Assembly (NCBI GenBank): GCA_946894095.1
Contig: OX335642.1
Location: forward strand, 2,615,021 to 2,679,020
Source: Incurvaria masculella
Taxonomy: Eukaryota; Arthropoda; Insecta; Lepidoptera; Incurvariidae
Length of the DNA stretch: 64,000 nucleotides
Reading direction: 5' to 3'
Both the position numbers and the translations under genes were made by a program. Within the stretch, counting starts at the first letter, position 1, and each line of letters starts with the position of its first letter. The notes under the pieces were generated by a model that was not told where the DNA came from, did no database searches, and saw only the letters and a list, made by a program, of their open reading frames with translations. This document shows, piece after piece, positions 45,481 through 57,135 of the stretch.

Positions 45481-45691
45481 CTGGTTTCCGAGAATCTCAT
45501 GGTTCACAGCAGTTGACTATTATCAAGCTTGTTTCGCATAAAGATGTTCTTCTTAGGGACATGGAGTGAGGACCAGCTCATTAGTGTAATCTAGATAGTG
45601 CTAGTTCCAGTCACCACTAAACTAGTGAGTAGATTTCTCTAAGATTTTCCTTCGGCATATGCCGGACTATATATGTGAGGTCATCCTTTAT

Positions 45692-45890
45692 TAGGGTTCC
45701 GTACCCAAAGGGTGCAACGAAACCCTAGTACTAAGCCTCCGCTGTCAGTCCGTCCTTCAGTCCGTCCGTCTGTCACAAGGCTCTATCTGATAAGTGACAA
45801 ATGGGTGAAATGAATAAATAATCAAAATTTAAAAACAAAAAATATTGATTTTTTTTGTTAAATCTTGTACGACGCACTTGGCCGGTTTTT
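45692..45890 (+). mobile_element. (TCCG)n-core interspersed element, copy H (internally deleted)
   Basis: Both ends present (tagggttccgtacccaaagg ... cgcacttggccggttttt), but about 110 bp of the middle and the palindromic 'gagtccgactcgc' part are missing. Confidence 0.88.
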
Positions 45891-47289
45891 CCTGTATCGA
45901 AGCGAGCACACTACGTTCTGTAAAATTTAGTCGATTGGATGATCCCCTCGTCCTAATTTTGGCGCGGTCGACATCATTCGAGCGTATGCAAGTGGGATCA
46001 ACATTGACCGCCCAAACTCCCAGCCTTCGACCAATCGCAAAGATAATGCTCCGTGTGGGGCCTACGATAAACCCGGGCGCAGGTACACGGTGCCTCCTAA
46101 CAAATGTACCATACGTATTTTTCAGTCAATCGTTTTTTTATATGACATTTTGTTACAGAAGAACATAAATTAAAGCTAAGGCCAATAATAGGTTTGCCTA
46201 AATTAAAGTCCTTACATGAAACGAGTATTGTACCAATATTGATGCGTGGGCATAGAAGCTGTTATTTTAAATGACATTAATAGTTATGTGTTATACGTCA
46301 TGGATTATTTCTTAAATTACGTAACCGCAGTTCAGAATACGCATGAACTTAAAATTTAAAATACAATTTTTTAATAATGTATATAGGCTTTCAAAATGTT
46401 CACACAGATGTGTTCAAAAGTTCGGTACTTTTAAAAATAACCGACATGATTGTTTTTGTTGATAGAGAAACATTGATATGATGCAATATAAAACCATAGA
46501 TTAATTATACTTATAAAACGTTATTATTATTATAATGAGTCCAAAAGTGTTGGAGTAAAAAAAGTGTTGTTTGCGTGGTTTAGAAAATAACAAATGAAAT
46601 CATAATTTTGAACGATTTACTATCACCACGTACAACAAGTTTATATGACAACCCTACGCGATGGATACCTACTTTATATTACAGGCCATTTGACCTCTAT
46701 TGGATACCGATATTTTTTTCCTGACTCAACGGATTTTCAGCCGCTGTATCGTGTTTTTACGGCAGACAATTTTCGAGAATGGCTGATCTTCTATATTTCA
46801 GGTCTGATTCCGATTGCCTCGGATTCTGGATGTATCGCGGGGGTCGGCATCTCGTGGGACGGGCTCGGAATCGAATGGACCCCGGACGAGAGGCCAAATC
46901 TGGACATTATGTGTAGTTGTCTGCAATCATTTTTATTCATTCTGGAATGCGGTCCATTTCCCAAAGATTCCATCACTGGTTCATTTAAGATAGGGGTGAA
47001 GGTATTATTTGCTCCCGCCAAATTGGATAGCCCATTTGTAAATAACCGCTGAACTAAGAGGGAAGACGCTTATAGGCGGCCAAACTTTATCGGGGGCTGC
47101 GAAAGTATGCCTGCCAGCCAGGCACACATTTACCTTGGCAGGGTGTGCATTTCACAATTTACTAACCCTTTAGATTAAGGATCTCGGGACCGGTTGGTTC
47201 ATATAGGAGGAACGCACCCGGCATCGCCTGCCCAATGCGCGTTGGTAAAATGGCTTGACGCTTTCAGTTTATCTACCGGCTGGAGCCGT
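45891..47289. other. No gene recognised
   Basis: A 135-codon open frame at 46645-47052 has no domain that I recognise and no supporting splice or promoter signal. Confidence 0.5.
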
Positions 47290-47645
47290 TTTTTATGCGA
47301 CTGGTCATAGATGGCTAATAGCACACCCACCGTCATGATATGTGCCATGCTAGGACCTTCCCTTTATGGACATAGCTACACGGAACTCCGAAAACACGAA
47401 ACATTTATCTTTGGAAATACGACCACCTTTCATCGAATGCAATGGTGCCAAACCGGGCGGGCTTAACTCTACCACCGAGTAGAGGAAGGAGACCTACGGT
47501 TTTACATGGATTCCGAACCATGGAACAGCTCGCATTCGTAATGAAATGCACTAATCTAACTCAGAAATAGAAATAAGATGATGTATGAACGGGGCGAGGA
47601 TTTGCACTCATGACTTCTGACATGGAAGGCATATTCACCAATCCC
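47290..47645 (-). mobile_element. SINE copy, nearly full length
   Basis: gactggtcatagatggctaa ... accttccctttatgg ... gaacggggcgaggatttgca on the - strand. Confidence 0.75.
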
Positions 47646-48399
47646 TGGGCTGCAAGCTAAAATCAAAATATTCTTGTCAATTCATATTTCTTCGAAGCTT
47701 AGATCTTCCAACCAAAAATAATTGTTTTGTGTAACTTTATTAAAATTATCTGGAATCATAAGCACTGTGTTAGTAGGAGGCATGTTGCATGGATATCATA
47801 AAAGCATGTTTAAAAAATGCACAATCTGACAGGTGTGAACAGTGTATGTATACGTTTATGACATTGGCATCAATATTGTGTAGGCATCGTTACAAATGTA
47901 TACCTTCGTCCCACCTCCATGCCTACGTCTAAATAAAAGTCCTAGATATAAATTTGTTTGTAACTACTTTTATTATTTCTATTGATTACGGGCAGACTCA
48001 GTAGGTTACTTGCTTGGTCTCGTCCTGTTTTGCACTATGCTTGAGTTTTATTTTGTTTTTGTTTCATAGCATTTTCTACAAATACGTAAAATGTTTTCAT
48101 CAACCGTACGTACCTTAATATGATCCAATCCCATGTAGGTACTAGACCCAAAATAACTCCTACATGGGAAAAACAACCTGAAAAACATGAGTGAACTCAA
48201 TTGCCCTAGATTTTTTCGGACTATGAAAATAGATTCATTGTAACATTCTCGTAAACAAATGACTGCGCTATTTTATTATTTTCCAAGGTACATAACAAAC
48301 GGAGAAACCACCAGTTACCATCCCCGTGCAATGCGTCCAGGGTATGCTGACATAGCCACCAAATCAGTTTTCACGAATGCACGCACAAGGTTTTATACC

Positions 48400-48920
48400 T
48401 TAAGGTGGCCCAACCCGGCGGGACGAACTCATTCGCGGGCACGGTACAAAACCGTGCTGTTGCGCTCTGGGGCCTTCTCTGTTTAAAAAAAAAGACAGGC
48501 TCCGTAATGAGGAAGATGCAACATGTCCACAAAAAAGACAATGTGCATAGTGTATGATTTGATAAGATTTACGAAAATTTTAATTACAAAACGACTTATA
48601 GCTAAAAGTAAACCACGACTACTTTTACCAGATTAATTAACCAGATTATAAATCTTGACTAAATAAGCTATGTCTGATGACTAATCTTTTTAAGATTTTC
48701 TAACTTTATCATTGCGTCATAAACCACCAAAGTTATTGGACAAAACGCGCGAAAAATTCGAACTTTCGGACCTTATAACTTAGAAACCAAACACAATTTT
48801 GTAATGCCAACGGTCATCAGACATCTAGTTCGATCAAAATTTGGGATCTCTGATAAGAAATATGGGCGTGATCTTCTTTCCCCGTTTGTATGGGGAGTTG
48901 AGCGGGTTGGGCCACCTTAA
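48400..48920 (-). mobile_element. TTAA-flanked MITE (family R), copy 4
   Basis: 521 bp, with an internal deletion near 48625-48650 and another near 48835. Both TTAA ends are intact. Confidence 0.93.
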
Positions 48921-49364
48921 TAAATCGATGTGCTTGAACATCGACGTTTTTTTTTGGCGGACGTGTCATAATATCGCGGTAATAGTAAGTAGGTCGATCC
49001 TGAATAGGCAGTTCGGCATTTTCGTAGCGAAAGAAAACAAACAAAAGAATCTCAATCCATCAATCAAGTAATCCCCAACTTATAATACCTGTTCCATTCA
49101 CACATACACACTCGCCCTGCTCCACACTAGGGGCGGCGAACTCACATCGGCTTTATTGCTTTAGTGGGGTGATTCATGGGGGCGTAAGGAACAAAGGCGG
49201 TAAATATAATGTTGTGGAAGTCGGTTCGTTTAAAAACATTGTTAACTAGCAAACTAATTCCACATACCATGCCAAGAAATTAAATGTTATGCATGGCTGA
49301 CAAACACAGAATCTTGTCTTTTCCCTCTATGTAATTGCTTTTTATAAAACCAATTGTTATAGAA

Positions 49365-49610
49365 CTGGACATTGATGGCTGATACCACACGTAATTTCAT
49401 GACACCACAAGGGAATTGGCTGCCATGCCATGATCGCCCTTATATCTCACAGTTGCGTTGCACTGAATGGAAAACACGGACATTTTTGCTACCGCTTTGA
49501 CACACTTTCGTCCAATACGATGCGACCCGGCCGGTATTAACCCCACCATCTGGTAAATTAAAAAGGGGCCTAGAGTTTCACATTTCTTCTCCACTCTCGT
49601 CGGTCAAACT
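49365..49610 (-). mobile_element. SINE 3' fragment
   Basis: actggacattgatggctgat ... ggaaaacacggacatttttg ... cccggccggtattaacccc. Confidence 0.7.
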
Positions 49611-50159
49611 ATGAACCCAGAACCAGTCCGCGTCCAGTGTTGCGTAACTAAATTATATTAAACCGAGGCGTCGCGCCGCCACTTGGCTACTTAAGTTTCA
49701 GTACTTGTACTGTCTTACAAGTGGCTGCTGGCAGCTTCGCACGCATACATAATTAAATTTAGTACAATTACAATTGTTTTTGATACTGCAAAACTCAGAA
49801 CATCCAGATGTATGTATTTTTTGTATGTATTATAAAATGCATATAATCTAACCTAACTGTCATGCCAGAGCCGTGTTCCACAGGAATCTTTCAGAGGATT
49901 CTTTGAAAAGACTAGGAGAACTTTATATAATTACATATTTTGATAAGCCTGGTTTTCACAAAGTCCTGATTTCTTTTAATTGACTCTTAAAGGGCCTTTA
50001 TTACTAAAGTGCTAATTATCTTGTACTGGTATCGATTGCAAGATGGTTAGAAAGGCCCTTTAATGTACGGATTAAGCTAATCAGTAGTTGGTGGAAGAGA
50101 CCCTAATCCCAATAAAGTTCTGGTTCCCCATTTATTCTTTCAATCAACTAAGCTACGTC

Positions 50160-50290
50160 ACCCACGAGCATGGAGCGACGACGTGACACTTACCTAACCT
50201 AATAGAAAATATCCGTATTAATGAGTGTTTCGGACGGTATGGGTTTTGGACCTTATGCTTTTTGGAATTCATAAAGCGTCCCCTTTAAGA
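50160..50290. repeat. Low-copy repeat related to 58975-59072
   Basis: ttacctaacctaat and ttttggaccttatgcttttt followed by ...cgtcccc recur near 58980-59070 in the same order. Confidence 0.55.
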
Positions 50291-50869
50291 TTAGCCCGCC
50301 ATGTCCAGTAACATAAAAAACACGTACATTGTGTAAATTGATTATATAGAGCTGTTCATTTTACAGCATTATTTATTTAATTAATGTGTCCTTGCTTCAC
50401 GGTCGATTCTATATACATATCACATTCGTTGAATAAAACGACGTAATTCCTTATAACGAAAAACTATGTTGTGTTCATGTGGATTTTTTAATTGCATATC
50501 GTTATCGTGGATTCTTATTAGGAACCAAACCTTCCTAGTTGCCATCTCCTATGTTAAGTAGTTTACGCCAAACGTACCGACACTTCGCTTAAAACAATCT
50601 CTATTTTTCCATTTCCCTTAAAGACTTTGTTTTCCTTCATTTTAAAACCCATCTGGCAAAATTTCTCATTTTATCAAAAAAATACCTAACAACCTTTGAA
50701 AGCTTCAGGAAGTAAAAATCTTTTCGGAGAAAGGACTCTCTAATCCAATTATTCCATTAATTCAGCTGTAGCACTCGATTTTAATTCACACAGGTGTTTT
50801 GAATTCACTCGGATTACGGAAAAATACTCCGCCCCTGAAAAACAGGCATGCCAGATCAACTGGCTTTTG

Positions 50870-51419
50870 TTAAGGTGGCCCATCCCGCTCATCTCCCCAT
50901 ACAAAAGGGGAAAGAAGTCCACGCCCATATTTCTTGTCAGAGATCCAAAATTTTGCTCAAAATAGCTTTATTTGATCGAACTAGATGTCTGATGACCATT
51001 GGCATTGTAAAATGGTGTTTGGTTTCTAAGTTATGAGGTCCGAAAGTTCGAATTTTTCGCGCGTTTTATACAATAACTTTGGAGGTGGATTACGCTATGA
51101 TAAAGTAAGAACATCTTAAAAAGATTAGTCATCAGACATAGCTTATTTAATCAAGATTTATAATCTATTTGGTTTTTGTTAGATTTTTGACTACAGCGGT
51201 CGTGGTTTACTTTTAGCTATAAGTCGTTTTGAAATTAAAATTTTCGTAAATCTTACCAAACCATACACTATGCACATTGTCTTTTTTGTGGACATGTTGC
51301 ATCTTCCTCATCACGGAGCCTGTCTTATTCTTTGAAACAGAGAATGTCCCAGAGCGCAACAGCACGGTTTTGTACCGTGCCCGCGAATTAGTTGGGCCCG
51401 CCGGGTTGGGCCACCTTAA
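50870..51419 (+). mobile_element. TTAA-flanked MITE (family R), copy 5
   Basis: 550 bp, TTAAGGTGGCCCATCCCG to cgggttgggccaccTTAA. Confidence 0.93.
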
Positions 51420-51622
51420 GGATTATATCCTGTTGATCATTAATCTATAGGTTCGGTAAACTGTTGAATGCAGTCCCTGTAGCACAACAAGGGGCCCTTA
51501 AAACATGGTGCGAAGAAATACCTGGCCAACCGGCATGCTATCGCAGCCCCGAGAAGGTCGTGAGCCCATGGGCGTCGCCTTTTAGATAGGGCCAGGAGTA
51601 CGCTACATCCCGCACTTTACAT

Positions 51623-51935
51623 AAAAAACCGGCCAAGTGCGAGTCGGACTTGCACACGAAGGGTTCCGTACCATCGTACAAGATTTAACACAAAAAATCT
51701 GGTTTTTTGTATGGGGCCCCCATTTAATTTTGATTATTTTTTTTATTTTGCAGATTTGTTGTTATAGCGGCAAAATAAATACACACTCTGTGAAAATTTT
51801 ACCTTCCTACCTATTACGGTTCATATGATACAGCCCTGTGACAGACGGACGGACGGATGGAAGGACGAACAGACGGACGGACAGCGGAGGCTTAGTAATA
51901 GGGTTCCGTTTTCACCCTTTGGGTACGGAACCCTA
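51623..51935 (-). mobile_element. (TCCG)n-core interspersed element, copy I
   Basis: Inverted copy, aaaaaccggccaagtgcgag to gggtacggaaccct, with an irregular ggac core. Confidence 0.9.
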
Positions 51936-52478
51936 CAAACCAGGCATGAGGGGTGTCTGGGGCCTTTAAAGAAATTCTTCTGTTTTATATATTTTTTTCA
52001 AAATATTATTTATTATATATATTATAATTTACCTTGCATTCATTCTCGCATTTATCAAGGCGCGTGATTTCTTCAACCGATGAGTCGAATAGAAAATAAA
52101 ATTACTGATAACTAGATTCAAAACAAGGTTAAAATAAAAGATAATTAATTGCTAAATTTGCGATTTTCTTTAGCGAACTTGATGAATCACAAGAGAACAA
52201 CAGAAAACCATTTGAGTGTATTTGGTGACGTTCTTTTTATTGACATTTAATTGGGTTTGAATATAGAAAGCTTTATTAAAATCTTCTGTGCCTTCTCGAA
52301 TGCCGTCTCCAGGGGGTCCATTCAGGTAAGAGTGAGTTCGAGTTCGGGAGTGAGTTTACCTAAAAATAGCTGGGAAATATTTTATTATTTAAATAACGGA
52401 ATCGTTATTTATACTTCCAACGTATTTACGAGACAGACCAGATTTTTACCTAACTGTAATGATGTTCAAGAAGTGTGG
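51936..52478. other. No gene recognised
   Basis: AT-rich flank of the Gypsy insertion; nothing identified. Confidence 0.55.
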
Positions 52479-52578
52479 TGATAGGTATGAACGTGGGAGC
52501 TAACAGAATAAAACACAAGGGATACGTAGTAGCGATGGCAGCGCACTGATTATAATTACCTACCCGCATACACACTAT
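52479..52578 (-). repeat. 3' LTR of the Gypsy element
   Basis: 100 bp, identical to 57036-57135. In element orientation it begins ATAGTGTGTATG and ends CCTATCA. It is preceded on the element strand by a purine-rich tract. Confidence 0.93.
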
Positions 52579-52589
52579 CCCTCCACCTT
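52579..52589 (-). other. Polypurine tract of the Gypsy element
   Basis: On the - strand AAGGTGGAGGG directly abuts the 3' LTR, the position required for plus-strand priming. Confidence 0.7.
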
Positions 52590-52651
52590 AATTCTAAACA
52601 TCTCTAAGGCTATAAATTATATAAAAACATTCCTGTTGCATCTTAGTCTAT

Positions 52652-55600
52652 TCACACTTTGTAATTAACGCGCTTACGAGTCCTTCGTTTAACTGGTGAT
52701 GGTTGCGGGGAACCCGACGTATCAGCCGAGCGTGCGCGCTGCCGCGGCCGTCGCGGCTGCGGGCCCGCTAGCGGCAGGGGGGGCGCGGGGGAGGGGGAGG
52801 GGGCGCGCGCGGCGGCGGCGGCGGCGGCTGAGGTGGTCCCCGGCCCGTGCGATGTGCTCGCACCTTCCGCGTCCTCTTCACCATGCTCTTGGACTTCCTC
52901 CTCCGCGTCACTATACAAGGAGTTGTTATTGAGGTCCTCGCCCGAGGTGACCTCCATCGGTTCCTGCTCTTGTTCCATATTTCCCCCTCGTACCTCTATG
53001 TCGGTTCTCAACTGGTCGCTCGCGCTTCTATCTGCACTTCCCGAGCACCGCGGCTGCAGAGACGGCGGTGGCGGAGGCGGGAGCGGCGGCGGCGGCGACG
53101 GCGGCAGTGGAGCGGGGTCCTCGTCGACCGATGAGTATGAGGATCCTCTTGCTTCCACACGCCCCTTAAACTGCAGTAATTGATCCAAATGTTTTTTAAC
53201 TGTGACATTTAATGACTCCGCATACACAAGGTAAGTGTTTGTTCCCAAAACTTTTTTTATTACTCCCCTCATCCAGTCCACTTTATTTTGCGTGTAATGC
53301 TTGAATAACACTACTTCCCCTACTTTAAATACAATTTTCCGGGCTCCGCCATGATACTTAAGCTGTAAAGACTGGTTTTTCTGTACAGTGTCGGCGAGCG
53401 AGGACTCCGATGGCGGCGGTGCCTTACCCGGCGGCGGCGCCTTACCCGGCTTTAAAACATCGAGACGAGAGCGCAGCTGACGACCAAACAGTAGACTGGC
53501 GGGGGATTGTTCCGTGGCGGAATGGACAGAATTACGATATTGAAATAAATATTCTAATAGTTTACGTTGCAATTCTTTATTAGAACATTTTTCCGCAATA
53601 CTTTTTATGCCCTTTTTAACTATTTTCACTACGCTTTCGGCCTGGCCGTTGCTCGCCGGATGGTAGGCGGTCGTCGTAATATGCCTAATATTATTTAATT
53701 CGCAAAATCGTTTGAACTCTCGGGAAGTGAACGAAGTGCCATTGTCTGTCACGATCGTGTCCGGAACCCCAAACCTCGACATTACCTCATATAATTTTTC
53801 CGTTAGAGCTTCCGTAGCGTAACCAGAGTTCATTTGAAAACATTCGACCCATTTTGAATAAGCATCGACTGCGACTAAATACATTTTACCCCGAATCGGG
53901 CCAAGAAAATCGAGATGAACTCTGTACCAGGGGTGGGGGGGGAACTGCCAGTGCGCGGGCGGCGCGCGCGGTGGCGCAGCTCGGAGCTGCGTGCACACGC
54001 CGCACGACGCGATGCAGCGCTCGATATCGGCGTCGATCCCCGGCCACCAAAACCTACTTCTCGCTTCCGCCTTCGTCTTGACGATGCCTAGATGCGATCT
54101 ATGTAGTTCACTAATGATCCTGCCGCGAAACATCGGAGGGACAACCACCTTGTGACCCCTCATTAAACATCCCGATTCGTATGACAATTGCAGTCGACAG
54201 TGGAAATAGGGCGCGAGTCGTGAATCCGCGTTCTTTTTGGGCCAGCCGCGCTGCACGAGGTCAGTGACCGCGCGCATCACGTCGTCGCCTTGCGTCTCGC
54301 GGCGCAGCTGCTCCAACGTCACCGGTAAGTCCCCGTCCGTCACGAACCGAATATACGAAGCGCGATCGTCTCCGCAAGGACAGCAGTCGAGCGAGCACTG
54401 CGCCTGTGCCGTAGAAGACTGCCCCGTCAGCGGCGGCAGGGCGCGCGACAGGTAATCCGCGGCGTTATCTACTCCCTTTGTATATTCGATTTTAAAATTA
54501 TACGCCGACAGAAACGTAGCATATCTTTGCAATCGATTCGCTGTGACCTCTGGTATACCCTTATTTGACCCGAAAATCGCTAACAGTGGTTTGTGGTCAG
54601 TTTTCAAAATAAAAGGGTCACTACGCCCGTAAAGGTAATGATGGAAACGCCGGACCCCAAAAATTATAGCTGTTGCCTCTTTTTGTATTTGGCTATAATT
54701 TTTTTCTGGTGCCGACAAGGAGCGTGAAGCATACGCTAGGGGTCTCTCGAGGGTTGTTCCGTTTTCTATCTGTGCTAAAATCGCGGATACACCGGCTGGG
54801 CCCGCGTCACACAACAACACGAGCTTAGCGGCCGGATCGAAATGAGCCAGCACGCGCTCGGACGCCAGTTCCGCCTTCACCCGAGCGACGGCCTCCTCGT
54901 GCGCGCTGCCCCACTCCCACTTCACCCCACTGTTTAACAAACTATGCAATGGGCTCAATATCTCCGATGCGTTAGGAATAAAATTCCGATAATAATTTAT
55001 CATACCCAAAAATGACCGCAACTGACTGACATTCTTGGGTACTTCCGCTTCCAACATTGCCTTTACTTTTTCATCTGATTTATGTATTCCTCCTTTATCA
55101 ATCACGTAGCCTAGATACGTTACTGACCTTTGTAGAAATACACACTTTTCGCGCTGCAGCGTAAGGCCTGCATCTTTTAATCGCTGAAACACTAACTCTA
55201 ATGTCTTAAGATGCTCATCCCTGTTCCGACCTGTAATCAAAATGTCATCTAAAAATACGAGAACATCTGAAATTCCTGACAATATCGACTCCAAGGTTCG
55301 TTGGAAAATCGCCGGGGCACTCGATAAACCAAACACTAGCCTAGTATACCTATACAATCCTTTATGCGTATTTATGGTTGTGAGTGATTGTGACTCTTCA
55401 TCCATCTCGAGCTGATTGTACGCGGCCGACAGATCCAACTTGCTGAACTCCTCTCCGCCGTGCAACCTAGCGAACAGTTCCTCTATTTTAGGTAACGGAT
55501 ACTTTTCTATCTCTAACTGCCTATTAAGAGTGACCGAATAATCGGCGCACAGGCGGATCGAGCCATTCGTCTTTAGTATGGGAACGACGGGTGTTGCGTA

Positions 55601-56986
55601 ACTTGAAAAGGTAACCGGAACTAAAACTCCGATATCGACCAATCTGTCAATCTCGTTTTCGACCTTCGATCTTAGTGCGAACGCTACGGTCCTAGCTTTA
55701 AAAAAAATAGGCTTGGAATCTGGTTTTAATGTCAGGTGAAGTTTGACCTTATTACAACGTCCCAGGTTATCCGAAAACACCTGCGGATACCGATTATGCA
55801 ATAACTCCGATTCTCCCTTGACTTCCCCGTACCGAATCGGTCTTAATTCTAACCCGAAAGCAGAAATAAAATCCCTACCTAATAGCGACACGTCCGCGTC
55901 GGGTATGACGTACACGTCAAGGTCACGAGACCGGCCCGAGTAGGTGACAGACAGTCGCACGGTCCCGAGAGTATTGATATTCCCGCCCGTATAATTTACT
56001 AATCTTATTTTGCTAGGCAATAATGCAACTTTTGAAAAATATTTCCGGTAAATGTTTTCCGGGATAGCGGTCACCGACGATCCGCTGTCGACCTGAAAGG
56101 TCACGTCATATTTTCCCGCCAATCTTACTACTTGCGTCATCGCTTTGCCCCCCATGCATCGTATGTTGCAAATTTTGGTCTTACCGTCATCGGTGTCCTC
56201 GTCCGCGTCGTGTGACGTCACTAACTTAATTTTGCTACGACACATTTTGCGCAAATGACCGACTTCCCCACACTTTCTACACTTATAATTGATGAATCGA
56301 CACTTGTCCTTTGTGTGGTTGCTATATCCGCATCTTCCGCACTTCCCCGGGCCGACGACACGATCCCGCGCGGCGTCGGTGGCTGCGGGTGCGCCGGCGG
56401 GTGCGCGCCGCGTCGACACCTTGCACACCGCTGCCCCGTCCGTCGCGGCCATTGCCAACGCTCCTTGGCGCGCGCTGCGCACACTCTGAGCAATTTCGAT
56501 GGCCTGCGCAAAAGTCAACTTGTCGGTGCTCTTTTCGAACAGCTTGTCGCGCTCCGGTCCAGGCAGCATACCCAGCACGAACTTGTCGCGCAGCGACTCC
56601 TCCAGCGCCGCGAAGGCGCAGTGCAGCGCGAGCCCGCGCACGCGCGCAGCCCACTCCGGGATCCCTTCGCCGGTCTGCTGCCGCGCCTGGTGGAAGCTCC
56701 ACCGGTCTGCGAACCCGCAACGCTTCGGCTGGAAATGGTTATCCAGCAGCGCCGTGAGCGCGCTGAACGCGATCTTGTCGATGTCGTCCGGGAAGGCGAG
56801 GTCTCGTACCAACTTATACGAGCCCTCCGTGAGTGCGCTGATTAAAATGGCCTTCCGTCGCACAGCATTCTTGTCCGTCGCCTCGTCGATACCGTTAGCC
56901 ACGTAAAAATTGAGTAACCGACTCTTATACACTGACCAATCATTAGCCTCATGGTCAAACGAGTCCAGTTTTCCGAAAAGAGACAT
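52652..56986 (-). CDS. Gag-Pol polyprotein of Ty3/Gypsy retrotransposon
   Basis: 1444 residues in one frame, with no frameshift between gag and pol. Gag covers about 1-250, ending in two zinc knuckles of form CX2CX4HX4C (C216-C229 and C236-C249). The aspartic protease has VDSGSS with Asp300. Reverse transcriptase spans about 430-620: SKLDLSAAYNQ, then VFLDDIL with Asp580/Asp581, an F-L-D-D variant of the usual Y-x-D-D. RNase H spans about 720-840 with Asp727 (in CDAG), Glu770 and Asp797 (KTDHKP). Integrase has a zinc-binding His/Cys region (H962, H965, C995, C998) and the catalytic D1026, D1081 and E1117, the last pair 35 residues apart. A GPY/F-like region follows at about 1220-1275. The last ~160 residues are low complexity: a proline run, an acidic stretch, a poly-Ala run and a basic Ser-Pro tail, with no chromodomain. 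The ATG lies 49 bp inside the 5' LTR. The clade was not determined. Confidence 0.96.
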   Translation of the reverse strand: MSLFGKLDSFDHEANDWSVYKSRLLNFYVANGIDEATDKNAVRRKAILISALTEGSYKLVRDLAFPDDIDKIAFSALTALLDNHFQPKRCGFADRWSFHQARQQTGEGIPEWAARVRGLALHCAFAALEESLRDKFVLGMLPGPERDKLFEKSTDKLTFAQAIEIAQSVRSARQGALAMAATDGAAVCKVSTRRAPAGAPAATDAARDRVVGPGKCGRCGYSNHTKDKCRFINYKCRKCGEVGHLRKMCRSKIKLVTSHDADEDTDDGKTKICNIRCMGGKAMTQVVRLAGKYDVTFQVDSGSSVTAIPENIYRKYFSKVALLPSKIRLVNYTGGNINTLGTVRLSVTYSGRSRDLDVYVIPDADVSLLGRDFISAFGLELRPIRYGEVKGESELLHNRYPQVFSDNLGRCNKVKLHLTLKPDSKPIFFKARTVAFALRSKVENEIDRLVDIGVLVPVTFSSYATPVVPILKTNGSIRLCADYSVTLNRQLEIEKYPLPKIEELFARLHGGEEFSKLDLSAAYNQLEMDEESQSLTTINTHKGLYRYTRLVFGLSSAPAIFQRTLESILSGISDVLVFLDDILITGRNRDEHLKTLELVFQRLKDAGLTLQREKCVFLQRSVTYLGYVIDKGGIHKSDEKVKAMLEAEVPKNVSQLRSFLGMINYYRNFIPNASEILSPLHSLLNSGVKWEWGSAHEEAVARVKAELASERVLAHFDPAAKLVLLCDAGPAGVSAILAQIENGTTLERPLAYASRSLSAPEKNYSQIQKEATAIIFGVRRFHHYLYGRSDPFILKTDHKPLLAIFGSNKGIPEVTANRLQRYATFLSAYNFKIEYTKGVDNAADYLSRALPPLTGQSSTAQAQCSLDCCPCGDDRASYIRFVTDGDLPVTLEQLRRETQGDDVMRAVTDLVQRGWPKKNADSRLAPYFHCRLQLSYESGCLMRGHKVVVPPMFRGRIISELHRSHLGIVKTKAEARSRFWWPGIDADIERCIASCGVCTQLRAAPPRAPPAHWQFPPHPWYRVHLDFLGPIRGKMYLVAVDAYSKWVECFQMNSGYATEALTEKLYEVMSRFGVPDTIVTDNGTSFTSREFKRFCELNNIRHITTTAYHPASNGQAESVVKIVKKGIKSIAEKCSNKELQRKLLEYLFQYRNSVHSATEQSPASLLFGRQLRSRLDVLKPGKAPPPGKAPPPSESSLADTVQKNQSLQLKYHGGARKIVFKVGEVVLFKHYTQNKVDWMRGVIKKVLGTNTYLVYAESLNVTVKKHLDQLLQFKGRVEARGSSYSSVDEDPAPLPPSPPPPLPPPPPPSLQPRCSGSADRSASDQLRTDIEVRGGNMEQEQEPMEVTSGEDLNNNSLYSDAEEEVQEHGEEDAEGASTSHGPGTTSAAAAAAARAPSPSPAPPLPLAGPQPRRPRQRARSADTSGSPQPSPVKRRTRKRVNYKV

Positions 56987-57018
56987 CTTTACTTAAATTT
57001 ACACTTAGCACGCACAGT

Positions 57019-57033
57019 TCGCGATCGTCGCCA
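57019..57033 (-). other. Putative tRNA primer-binding site of the Gypsy element
   Basis: On the - strand, two bases after the 5' LTR, the sequence reads TGGCGACGATCGCGA. TGG is the expected start (complement of the tRNA CCA end). TGGCGAC resembles the tRNA-Arg primer sites of insect elements such as 412/mdg1; the specific tRNA is an inference. Confidence 0.6.
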
Positions 57034-57035
57034 TT

Positions 57036-57135
57036 TGATAGGTATGAACGTGGGAGCTAACAGAATAAAACACAAGGGATACGTAGTAGCGATGGCAGCG
57101 CACTGATTATAATTACCTACCCGCATACACACTAT
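57036..57135 (-). repeat. 5' LTR of the Gypsy element
   Basis: 100 bp, identical to the 3' LTR and directly followed on the element strand by the primer site. At 100 bp it is short for this superfamily, and I see no canonical AATAAA in element orientation. Confidence 0.93.

Larger units (their letters stand above)
52479..57135 (-). mobile_element. Complete Ty3/Gypsy LTR retrotransposon
   Basis: 4657-bp element: 5' LTR at 57036-57135, tRNA primer site, a single gag-pol frame at 52652-56986, a polypurine tract, and 3' LTR at 52479-52578. Both LTRs are 100 bp and identical base for base. The 4-bp direct repeat GTGG flanks it at 52475-52478 and 57136-57139. Identical LTRs, target duplication and an open frame all point to a very recent and possibly still mobile insertion. 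There is no env gene. It lies antisense to the sns/hibris-like gene, in what is probably that gene's long intron. Confidence 0.95.

Noticed and set aside
46645..47052. 135-codon open frame as a gene
   Set aside because: No recognisable domain, low-quality start context, and no splice or repeat evidence. Length alone is weak support.
56221..56906. Several 66-196-codon frames antisense to the Gypsy gag region, and others near 52.7-53.2 kb
   Set aside because: Shadows of the GC-rich gag-pol frame. The - strand frame has all the conserved motifs.
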